NCBI GenBank assembly: GCA_002118135.1
Contig: BDIU01000013.1
Coordinates: 620,001 to 684,000 of the forward strand
Source: Trebouxia sp. TZW2008
Lineage: Eukaryota > Chlorophyta > Trebouxiophyceae > Trebouxiales > Trebouxiaceae
Length of the DNA stretch: 64,000 bases
Direction of reading: 5' to 3'
Shown: positions 44,089 through 54,164 of the stretch, piece after piece
How positions within the stretch are numbered: the stretch's first letter is position 1
How the letters are laid out: each line of letters begins with the position of its first letter
Translations under genes and position numbers: made by a program
The notes under the pieces: model-generated
What the model saw: only the letters and a program-made list of their open reading frames with translations
Database searches by the model: none
What the model was told of the DNA's origin: nothing

Positions 44089-45339
44089 ATGGGCCTCTTC
44101 CGGCCGCAGTGCGCAGAGCTCATGAAGCGCAGCCCCATGCTGCTGACTGTTCCTGTAGGAGGCACAGACACAGTCGAGGGGTTGAGACCCATGGCCTACA
44201 GTCAGGACTCCGGTGTTGCACATGATGAGGCGCGCATCGCGACGAAAGTCATTACAGCGCCTCCTCAGCAGCATCCTAGAAGCTTTTATCAACGCTACAA
44301 GGGTCCTTACCTAGAAAGCTTGACCAAAGACGCCTGGAAGCGACCTCCCAAATCTTGGAGACACTTTCTGTACGGCATGACATCAGAGTTTGTGTACAAT
44401 ATTCCTGAGAACACAGAACACATGCAAGAGCGCATGGAGGAAAATCTGGTCAGATACTTGGTGAGCATGTGCGTGCCAACTTGCAGTGTCAGCATGTCGA
44501 ACGAAAGCTACGCTGTGTCTGATGCAACTCTGTGTGTCATGCAGAGCAACTACATCTGGTTTGCGACAAGCCTGATGTTGTGGTTCTTGTAAGCAACAGT
44601 CGCAATCTATTTTCTGCACAAAACCACCTCATGCAAAGAATAGCTGAAGCCACATGTCATGCTTGCAGGGTGTATAACTGGGCTGCTAGCATTGGCATAT
44701 GCAGCTTATGCATAACAGTCTGGGTGAATATTGAACATCCTCCACCCGCCGTCAACTCACACCAGGTAATGTGTCAAACTTAGACTTATTCAATGCCACC
44801 CCTGCGACGCTGGCAACAAGAATGTTCAAGCTTATGCCAACATGCATGAACAATGTACATGCAGTATAGCTCAGGACCTTTGTAGCTGCTCAGCTAATGC
44901 ATCAAAGGCATCTTATGCCCAGTATGTGTTGATTCAGGATCAGATTGAGGATCAGTGGGGTGGGCTGCGTGCTTGTGGAACTGTTGTCACTTGGCTGCTG
45001 ATTATATATACACGTGGCATATCCATTCTCGTTAAATGGGCAGGCTTGACAGTACTGTCTGTACTGTCTCATGCTTCAATGCGGGTCACAGTGAGTGAAG
45101 GCAATTACAGCACATCTTCCAGAACACACCCTGGAGTGCCATTTGCATTGTTTCTCAGTAATGCGCCATCACGAGATTACCCTGAGCCAAGGCGAGTAGC
45201 ACGTGAACTGATAGCTATGGTGAGCAATCAGAGCCGATTGTTGTGGAATCAAGCAAAATTTTACAGCTATTACCTGGTTGATGCCATCAGGTATCCTTAT
45301 GTCCTGTATCACCATGCCAGAGATCATCAACAAATCTGA
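44089..45339 (+). CDS. Unknown membrane protein
   Basis: I do not recognise this family. Exons 44089-44460, 44545-44588, 44669-44765 and 44938-45339 join in phase to 304 aa. The first exon is soluble-looking, with a basic, Pro-rich stretch and the segment SFYQRYKGPYLESLTKDAWK...FLYGMTSEFVYNIPENTEHM. Exons 2-4 contain hydrophobic segments YIWFATSLMLWFLVYNWAAS, GICSLCITVWVNI and CGTVVTWLLIIYTRG. The end is amphipathic and aromatic (WNQAKFYSYYLVDAIRYPYV). Exon 4 may hide a short intron between about 45060 and 45160, where codon use weakens. The regular phase closure and protein-like composition argue for a real gene, perhaps conserved only in green algae. Confidence 0.68.
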
Positions 45340-45972
45340 TTTGTCCATTGTCAGTGATCAGCTAGTGTGTCCCCAGTCACGTTCCTGTCAGGTACAACAG
45401 TTGGCACCCCATGATCATTGTTGGGCAACACTGATCAAATGTCAAACCAGTCTGCACATCTGTTGATCAGAGAAATGTAGTGTGCACTGGTTTCTCGATC
45501 TCTGCTGTACTTTTACTCTTCTTTGCTGTAAGATTGTCTAGTGGTTGTGTCTGCACAGTGTCTCAACAGTATGAATAAGCCCTTAGAAAGTGGAGTTGTT
45601 TTGTTCTGGCTTCAGTGGCTTGCCAACATGTCAACGGCTATGTTTTCAAAAGTTTCTTGATACGCCATGATCAAGTGCTAGATTGCGTTTGAAAGGATTC
45701 ATTCGTTGATGGCTTTATCTAAGGACCTTGCTGTACAATTTGAAGCAGTCACCACACAAGCTGAGCTCAAAGCAAAGCAGGCGCACAACACATGTCATTG
45801 TGCTGCAATCTTCTGCCTTTTAGCTGGAGTAGCTTCAGCATCACCAGCATTTCTATCATGAGCTGCTGTGCTGCCTGCAAGCAACAGAATCAAGGTTGCA
45901 GCCATCACTGCAGGAACCCACCAACAGCAAACGGCTTCAAAAAGACTATGCAGACATGTTGAGCAGCCATTT
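45340..45972. other. Intergenic, convergent 3' ends
   Basis: 633 bp between the unknown membrane gene (+) and the cap methyltransferase (-). Nothing beyond expected 3' UTRs was seen. Confidence 0.55.
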
Positions 45973-48900
45973 TCAAGTCTTCTGCCTAGACAGCATCAGG
46001 TCAGCAACAGCCATGTAACAAGTTACGCCATCTGCGACGTTTACGCAAAACAATACAGGACACTGCCCAGCAGTCTCACCAGGTTGAGTAGGGACAGGTC
46101 TAGGAAGTTGAGTGGGTTTGGCAGCCACTTTCTGGAATACAAATGTGCAGTTCAGTTTGCTGGCTTTGGTGAGGCTGCTGTCACTGCTAGGAGGGAACCG
46201 TGGCCTGAAGTGCCGAAACAATGGTCCTGTATCCTGCACACAGTTGCATGTTGTTGTAAACTTACACTTTGCTTGCACTTGATACATTGCAGCATACATG
46301 TGCAGCGCAGACTGAGTGGCATACTTACAGATCTTGAGGCCAGTCAAAGAGATTCAGTCTGGTTGTGCAAGGACTGCAACAGCATGATCTTCATGCAAGC
46401 GTGCGTACTGAAACACTTATGCATGATGGTACATCTGAGCATTTGGGTAGTGCTTACCAAAACAGCATCAGCACTTTTCCCGCAAGTCGACAAGGACTTG
46501 CACGCGTGGAAACACTGACGTGCATGCATGTGCAATACTGCAGTGCAGCATGCAGTCATCATTGCTAGTAGCGACACACAGCAGCAGGCAAGCAGCTAGT
46601 GACAGCTCACTTGTTGCTCATTGATAAATGTGAATGTGCAGCACTGCGATGCAGCATGCACTCAGCACACCCAACTGGGTCTTTGAGTCTATCTAGCATG
46701 CATCTTGAATGAAAAGGAAAGTGAAATAGTTAACGCTAGTAGCAACTCGCAGCAGCAGGCAAGCAGCTGATGGCAGCTCACTTATTGCTCAGTGATGGCT
46801 ATGGCTATGGCTATGGCTATGCAGCATTGCGATGCAGTACTGCACTGCAGCATGCACTCATTGTTGCTAGTAGTGACTCACAGCAGCAGGCAAGCAGCTG
46901 ATGGCAGCTCACTTGTTCCAGCAGGTCCTGCAAAGGCCGATGCTCATGATACTGCCGTACAAAGCCTTTTGAGTCTGTTGTGTAGTTCGTGACTGGTCTC
47001 AATCCAAATTCAGCTGCCACGGCCACAAACACCTTCTCGTATACAAGGTACTCATATGATCCCAGGCTCACCCCATGCCCTGAAAAACAGCAGGTGCTAC
47101 TTTATCAAAGCAGCAGTACAAGCATGTTATGCCATGGCAAAGCAAAAGACACAGGGCTGACCCCTCGTAGGTCCAGTTTTGCGGATTGCTGCTTTGAAGG
47201 CATTGATCTTGGGCAGTCTCTTTAGACAAAGGCTCCTAGTATGAAGCCTAACGGCGTAGACTTTTCTTTTCTGCCATGGCAATCTGTGCTGTGAAACAAG
47301 GTGGCAACAAGCATCCACTTACAAGTGGCAGGCATGAGCCAAGCAGACAGGGCTTGTGCGTTGCCAGCAAAGTATATCAAGCAATGCCCACTTCTTAGCA
47401 TTTTGGGTTGCGCACATTGTAGCTTACACCAAAGAATTGACAGGCCACAACAGAGTATAGTCACAAAAAAGCTGGATGTGTTGCATATGTGGGTATGTCG
47501 CTTGATGCAAGACTTACCTTGCTCATGAGATGTTGCAACATGTCAAGATGTCAAACACTTAATGCAAGCCGTACCTTGTGTGACAGTGTGTCCAATAGCC
47601 ATGGAGTACACTCTTCATCTTGTTACAATATCTTTAGGAATCATTAAGTAGGCACATTACCTTGTGAGACAGTACTTGAGTAATCTTGCAGCAGGCAATG
47701 TCAAAGATAGAGCTAGAAATTTACATGTCATTAGGCAGGGTGTGTTGGCATATGACTGTGTCACTTGAGGCAGGACTTGTCTTGTGTGACATTGTGCCCA
47801 ATCGCCATGGAGTAGGCACTGCCAAGAATAGACCTGACAAGCAAGGGAGGGCATAGCAACAGAGGTGTTGTGTCAATATAGGACAAGTCTTTTGATGCAA
47901 GCCTTACCTTGTGTAACAGTGTCTGCAATAGCCATGGAGTAGGCACTGCCAAAGGCGCCTGGGGTTCATGCCAACTGATAGGCTGTGTTGTGGCATGTGA
48001 GTGAGTCACTTGATGCAGGGCTTGCCTTGTGCAACAGTATCCCCAATGACCGTTGGGTAAGCATATGACCTTTGCAACAGCTTTGTCTTCAGTGACTATA
48101 AAGTAGGGATTTTACCTTGTGTGACGGCGTCTGCAATATCCATGAGTATACAGTGCCAAAGGTGCCTGGAGTGCCCTTTCACTCAGCTAAGATCTGTAGC
48201 AATGCATCTAATGCAAGTCTCACCTTGCATGAAAGAGTCACCAACGGCCATGGAGTAGGCACTTGATGCACCGAATGCAACCATTCCCTTGTGTGACAGC
48301 TGCTGCAATGGCCATTTGATAAGATGCAGCATGAGAGCATGTCCATGTGCACTTGATGCACGCAATATCCACAGAGCAAGATGTATCATAGAAACGTGTC
48401 ATCAAGCATTTGATGCAATGCTTACCTTGTGTAACAGTGTCTCCAATAGCCATGGAGTAGGCACTGCCAAAGGCGCCTGGTGTGCCCTTCCACTCAGCTA
48501 AGATCTGCAGCAGCGGGCCATCAAACCTTGGGAAGCTGGGTTTGAGCGTGCTCATAATGGCCTTGCCGTCTGGCAAACACCCAAAGAAGTAACCTCCTGC
48601 ACCATATGGGAACAAATGAGAACAAAGCCACAAGCTGGTAGTTTGCTGGGTCGATGCAGCGCTTGCATGCTTGCAGACCTGTGTTTAATGACAGCTAGAG
48701 AAGTGACAATGCAATTAATTATATAAACTCTATACCAATATAGTAAATAACAGAAAGTCATAAAAGTTCTGTTTTGAGAAGAACTTAATAGGAAAAATGA
48801 AAACTCTTCATGACTCTCATGGCATTTGATGATTGCATTTCTTTAGGATGGCGAGTCTGCTGCTGGACTCAGAAATTGTGAGAGGTCTGCACCTGCTGAA

Positions 48901-50353
48901 ATGGGGGTCCTGACAGTCAATTCTGATGCCGCAAGGGCAGAGCAGATGCCTAACCTGGCTAGCACGTGGGCATGTCAGATTTGCATCACACTGGCTGATT
49001 GTTTTATGTCGTGACTATGAGTGCAAGAAGCCTAAAGTTTAACATGCAGGAGATGCAGCTCAGGAAGGTCTGCTCATGGTCTGCACAGCATTGCATTGAA
49101 TAGGCAACGCTCATGCATTGCTGTTGATGCCCTTTGTCTGAGAAGGATGCTAGTACTGCTTCACTTCATTCTGCGTGCAGGGGACAAGTCTGCCATGCAT
49201 AGCCATTTACGACAACTGACAGTGCAACACTCAGACTGGCAAGGCATAATGATCATACAACAGTCACTACACTTTCTAGCACACATTGCTAGGTGTGTGT
49301 GGCAGAAGTCCTGTCTAGCAAAGCATGTTGAGCTGTATGCTTGTAACAATCAGAAACGCACAAATTCCAAAAGTTACTTTGCTGTGGCAAGCTGTCCAGG
49401 CGTACCTTCTTTCAAGTTGATGCTGACATTACGCAGAAAGGTCTTGATGGCCTTTTCTGACTGGAAGAAGTAGTGAATGGCAAACATGCAGGTGATGGCA
49501 TCATATTGGATGGGTTCTTTCCACTCTTGCTGCCCAAGCATTGGTGTGTCTTCAAATTCAGCTTCAATGTTGGCATCTGCAGGTTCATGCTATGCGAGTA
49601 AGCAAACACGTGAAGTGCAGATGCACTGCAGTAAATGTAGCAGAGCAAATGCTTCTGACATCAGCAGGCTCCAAAGACGCAAGCTGAATTGCTAAAGCTA
49701 CAGACAGGATGTGCACAATGCAGTTGTCACCATGGCCTAACAAGTGTGCATGACCTTTGCTGTTGTACTGTCGGCTGACCTTTGTTCATGCGTCGTCTTT
49801 TCTCCTTCATTTCCTGAAACCGCCGCCTTGCTTCTTCCACCTCATTTGGTGACAAGTCTATGCCCTTGATATACTTGATCTGCAAATGGCATCTGCTTAA
49901 ATTCAGCTGCACAGGCAGTACTCAAGTGCTGCAAGTTGTGTTGAAAAGCACATACCTGCGCATCAGCCCATTTCCAGATGTCACCTCCCCGCCCACAAGC
50001 TAGATCAAGCAAGCTATCAGCGCCACCAGCAAACCTGAAGCAGGTTGCTCCTCAAGGCTGTCCATACTGATCAGAAGCAGCAGTCATGCCAGTGGGACTT
50101 ACTTGTAAATGAGCTGACGCTTGACATCATTGTGTAGCTCCTTAAGGGGTAGAGATGGGCCCTCTTTGCGAGCACGAAGTGCCTGTTTCAGGCAGGACAG
50201 CCAATGTATCAGTGGCGGAACAGCATGTGGCGCGGGACGATTCATGCTTGCCAACCATTCTGTGTTGCACAGCAAGCGTACTTCTCTAGAATCCTGGTGC
50301 TTGACGTGCTTGTTATAGTGATCTCTGGTGTAATCAATAGCTTGCTGGTCCAT
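45973..50353 (-). CDS. RNMT: mRNA cap guanine-N7 methyltransferase
   Basis: Methylates N7 of the guanosine cap of nascent mRNA in the nucleus with S-adenosylmethionine. Eight exons close in phase: 50353-50282, 50182-50103, 50034-49956, 49879-49780, 49576-49406, 48596-48426, 47079-46913, 46233-45973; 366 aa. Start MDQQAIDYTRDHYNKHV fits the family (YN...Q...R). SAM motif I is LLDLACGRGGDIWKWADAQ, followed by IKGIDLSPNEVEEARRRF; then QYDAITCMFAIHYFFQSEKA, GGYFFGCLPDGKAI, and near the end GVSLGSYEYLVYEKVF and LTKASKLNCTFVFQK. After the normal end about 40 extra residues follow. Introns 6 and 7 are packed with decayed copies of the preceding exon's 3' edge. All introns are GT-AG. Confidence 0.94.
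46558..46912 (-). repeat. Copies of cap methyltransferase exon 7 donor edge
   Basis: The real donor of exon 7 is GT 46912-46911. The same edge, read on + as GCAGCAGGCAAGCAGCTGAT then GGCAGCTCACTT, recurs with donors at 46781 and 46610, spacings 131 and 171 bp. Only intron-side sequence and a few exon bases are kept. A short (ATGGCT)n run at 46795-46821 sits between copies. Confidence 0.8.
47505..48425 (-). repeat. Array of eight or more copies of exon 6 donor edge
   Basis: Intron 6 of the cap methyltransferase contains a degenerate tandem array of the 3' end of exon 6, which encodes GSAYSMAIGDTVTQ. On the + strand each copy reads roughly ACCTTGTGTAACAGTGTC then CAATAGCCATGGAGTAGGCA. The functional donor is at 48425; copies lie near 48286, 48223, 48115, 48022, 47907, 47776, 47660, 47574 and 47517. 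Some keep a GT donor, one has GC, others have lost it. The spacing is mostly 60-130 bp. Longer copies also include the KGTPGAF codons. Confidence 0.85.
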
Positions 50354-52249
50354 CTCCCTGAGCCAAGCGCACTATGTACGGGCTTGTCTCAGTGCAAGCT
50401 TTGGTGTGCCATCGCACACTTGCTCTGGATGGTAATATGACTCATTCAAGGTCGCTGCGTTTGGGAATTGCAAACCTTGCACCGTGATCTAAACTCGCAT
50501 CACAAAACAGCCGTACTCAGCGCATGGGAGGTCTACGCATGTTACGCAAATACAGATAGCAGCTGCACTGACACCAGTTCCGGTGAACACCGCGTCCTAG
50601 GACTACAGTTGCTGCATGCAAGGCGAACGCGACATTTTGCTTTGCAAGCTAAAGGGGGTCACAAGGGGGAGGGTGGGTTCGGGGTAAGCCAATAGCAAGA
50701 ATCTGTTCTTGAACAGCATGTCCTCTTGATTATCAATAGACTTTTCTGCAGGTGTGGGCTGGCATATGTGTTACACAGACTAGCTGCTGTTGCAAACATC
50801 ATAGTGACTCCTCAGTACCTTCAGTTTGCACAGCAGGTCATGTCTAGTCATGACAAGGCTAACAGGCAAGCAGAGATGGATGTCAGTCCATGGGAGATAT
50901 GCTGACAGAGATGCAGGGCTGCTTGAAACAGCTCTGTGGCAACTCTGCAATTGGGAATCCAGAGGCTGTGGCTCAACTGATTGCTGAAAAGATGGCAGCA
51001 ATGAACATCAGCCCAGGTCAAACTAGAGTGCAGGACAGCTGTGATGATGATGTGCTTGCCTTACCAGCAAGTCACAGACTGGCTGTGATGAGCAACTCTC
51101 AAATACAAACTCATATAGCATGCTCACAATTGACAGCATGGCTGACAAGAGCTGCTTATTGCTCCAATAAAGCGTCAATGCTTAGCAGACGTCTGCTGTA
51201 TCAAGTCTGCAATTGGTCGCAGCTTGTCATGTCTCATTCAGCTGGTACCATCAGCTCAGACTTGACAGGGCAGTTGCCTTCAATTTGAGCCTCTGGTCAC
51301 TTTCACTCAGCATTGAGCACAGCACTTGTTGGACTGTGTGTTTGGCGTTCTGGGCTGTTGAGTGTGAGTTGGCAACAAGTGTACAAGGGCTATTTAAAGA
51401 CATCCTCAGGCAGGCCAGGTCACCTCATTCAGGAGCAAGCGTGTCTTGACCTGAAAGACCATACAGATAACATGTTTCAACTTGTTTAGAACAGCTTGCA
51501 GCAACAATGCTACCCCTCTCGGGATGTTTGCATTGTACAAATGAGCCTTTACACGCCATGCTAATGAAATGCAGTTTGATTGCCTCTGCAGATCTTCTAG
51601 AACACGCTCACGTATTGCACTACACGGCTTGCTTGCACGACCCATGCATGCTACAGCACCTTCGACGCAAGTTGTACTGCATTATGCAGCTTGCGCGAGC
51701 GGTTGCTTGAGCCTATCTGCACGCAAGCGTCAGGAAACTTGTTCGATGTTCATGCTGCAAGACATGAGGAATCCGAACACAAGTCTTAAAACCTCAAGGC
51801 ATAACCTAAGGCTTTGGCAAGACCCATAGTCCCGGCGCCCCCCTTCATTGAAGGCATAATATTTGAATAATATTTGATTATGTAGAGGCCACTGACTGGC
51901 CGAAATGAGCAAGTCTGAACAGGCCAACACCAACAGATGCAAGTACAACCTGTGCAGCACTCCTAAACGGGACAGCATGGCTTATGGCTTACTGAAGCTA
52001 TTTACCGACATTGTCTGCTGTACCACTGGCATTTCCATTAGTGGCATGCTGTCAGCATCAGCCCAGAGTGTATTGCATAAGACATCAGTCGCAAGATCAT
52101 AAAGAACCCTTGCCAAGCAAGCATTCATTTCAGAACGACAGCAGTCCTCACCCATCATGGCTTGTGTTGTGTCAATCAATACCACAGCTGTCAGTACAGC
52201 TGATGGCATGCACCTTCAGCATGCGCAACACTCTGAATGCAAAAAACCC
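50354..52249. other. Interval between cap methyltransferase start and next minus-strand gene
   Basis: Contains the divergent side of the cap methyltransferase promoter. The only coding-like piece is on the plus strand at 50890-51022 (listed separately). The rest, including 51450-52240, has scattered small frames and a low-GC patch at 51780-51890, with no recognisable gene. Confidence 0.45.
50890..51450 (+). CDS. Tentative small two-exon gene
   Basis: The stretch from the ATG at 50890 to about 51022 encodes MGDMLTEMQGCLKQLCGN, then a helix-like segment with EAVAQLIAEKMAAMNISPG, and ends at a donor-like GTCAAA one base into a codon. A possible last exon at about 51387-51449 (LFKDILRQARSPHSGASVS, stop) is in matching phase but its acceptor is AAG, which is weak. 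About 63 aa if correct. No homology recognised. It may be the 5' part of something larger, or not a gene. Confidence 0.3.
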
Positions 52250-53679
52250 TCAGCGTCTTCCAGTCACACCGTTGCAAACAGAGTGGGCAGCTCGGCTGCC
52301 TAGTGTGACGCCAAAACCGCCTGCCATACTGTTGGCCACAATGTTGCCCATACGTCCAGCAAACTTTGCCACCTGGTCCCCAGTATTGGTAATAGCACCA
52401 CTGTTGGCTTGGGTGCCAGCTGCCGCACTGGTTGTTCCTCCTCCACCTGCAAAAATGTGCAATTTGCTGATTCTGCAGGAATAGGACAGCAAAAACAATG
52501 TAAGAACAGCATGTGGATTTGTTTTTCTGATGATGTCAGCTTGATGTCTTGTGTGCATGCTCAATGACACTGACATCTGAGGCATTGTGGGCAATAGCTG
52601 GTGCTTTTGTGGTGATGGTCAGGGCCTGTCTCTGGGCTAAAAACAGTTGATTCAAGTAAAACACATGTCAACTTGCAGGTGCAGCGTTTGATCTGAAACA
52701 TAAGCTGCAGTGCAAACGGCCCAATGCCTCACAAACACAGCATGCAATGGCTCATGCAGGCACAGCACATGCATCATTGCGAATTTAAAGTCTGAAGGAC
52801 AGGATCAGCTTCGTGGGGACCTGGCTGACTTATGTCAAGATCTGCATACCTAGTATAGGAGTCGAAGAGAAGAAAGTCCTGTTTGTAGGAGCTGCTGGCT
52901 GCACATGCAGCAAACCACCTTTTGTTAGTCAGCAGTACAGCTGTCATGAGCTGTCATTATCATGGCATGTGGTTGCTTCACTGCTGCCATGCAATGGACA
53001 TGGCATGCATGTCATAAAATGATATTCATGTCACACAATCTCAACATCCCAGCATGCAACAGCAGCACGTCATGGTGCCTACATGCATTAAATCGTCAGT
53101 GTGCAGATCACATTATTTGGTGTCTATTGGAAATGCACTTATGCAGGTGCTTGCTGACAAACAAATCACTCACACTTGTCTCACCTGTGCAACAGCTTTG
53201 GAGACTGTAGTGACTTCGGCCACTGGACTGGAACCAGTGAAGTTTGGCATGGACCATGGGAACTTTGGAGATCCTGTTTTTGCTACTGCTGCTGCTGGTG
53301 CTTGGACATTGGCTGTTCCAAATGGCTGTCGGTTTGTAGCATCATTCTGCTGTTTCAGCATCACCTGCAAGCCTGATCTCAGTCAGAGACAGGCTTCTAC
53401 TGTTATGTGCCATTGCTCTCGTACATGGGCATGATTATACTGATCAGCAGCAGGATATATACATACTGCAGCTGGCAAGCACGGCAACAGGCCAGATCTA
53501 GAGTCAGAAAGGCCATGAAATATTGCCTTTTGAGGGGAGCTGAAGGGTTGCTGTGCCTGAGGTATGGTCTTGATTCTGTCTGTGGCAGGAGGCGTTGCAG
53601 GGCCTGATGCAATCTCCCCTTCACCTGTTGTTTTGCTGCCACCAAGACAGGCAGGCATGCGAAACCCCTTCTTGGCCAT
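52250..53679 (-). CDS. Ala/Gly/Thr-rich protein of unknown function
   Basis: Four exons, 53679-53467, 53364-53185, 52625-52571 and 52446-52250, splice in phase to about 214 aa. The protein begins MAKKGFRMPACLGGSKTTGE, is rich in Ala, Thr, Pro, Ser and Gly throughout (TANVQAPAAAVAKTGS; AGGGGTTSAAAGTQ) and ends with a Gly/Ala-rich stretch containing QVAKFAGRMGNIVANSMAGG that could be a short helix or membrane-associating segment. No domain recognised. Exon 3 (18 codons) is chosen mainly because it fits the phase, so details may change. The start is in a GC-rich patch like the 5' ends of other genes here. Confidence 0.5.
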
Positions 53680-54164
53680 GACTCGAAGTGTTGATCGCGT
53701 GCCGGAAATCGAGCTGACGCTTTTTCGCCTTGGCTTGAGTTCTGCTTGCCTGCTTGGAGTATGTTCACAACTAGCACGGTGGGCGATCCTTGAAACTACG
53801 AGTTGCGATTTCTCAACCGCTCGCCTACGAAGTAAACACTCCAATCCGGAGATCGGAAGCCTTGATTTGCCAAGGTTGCAGTTCAACAGAATGAGAATTG
53901 GGCTGTGCTAGGTAGACGGGGGTGCACAGCGTTTAACGATCGAAAGGTCACAGTTGTTTCGCTGTTGCAGAGCGCCATAGCCTTTACGTCAATCGAGTTG
54001 GCCTTTACGATCGCAGAGTCAAGTTCGGTCATACTACCGAACCAATCTGAATGCACACTGTACATGGAACGCTGACGGGTCGATCAGTCGTAATTTGTCC
54101 ACTCACCAACACTGTACATGCACACGCTTGCCAGGAAACACTTGCTAGCGACTGTAAGTACATT
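53680..54164. other. Intergenic between helicase and Ala/Gly-rich gene
   Basis: 485 bp on which both flanking genes run leftward, so it holds the promoter of the Ala/Gly-rich gene and the 3' UTR of the helicase. GC-rich near 53690-53870. No gene recognised. Confidence 0.5.

Noticed and set aside
47505..48425. Regularly spaced repeats that might suggest a CRISPR array
   Set aside because: The units are degenerate, differ in length, match the 3' end of a neighbouring exon, and the genome is eukaryotic.
53564..53911. Plus-strand 115-codon frame over the Ala/Gly-rich gene start
   Set aside because: Shadow of the minus-strand exon; no protein-like pattern.
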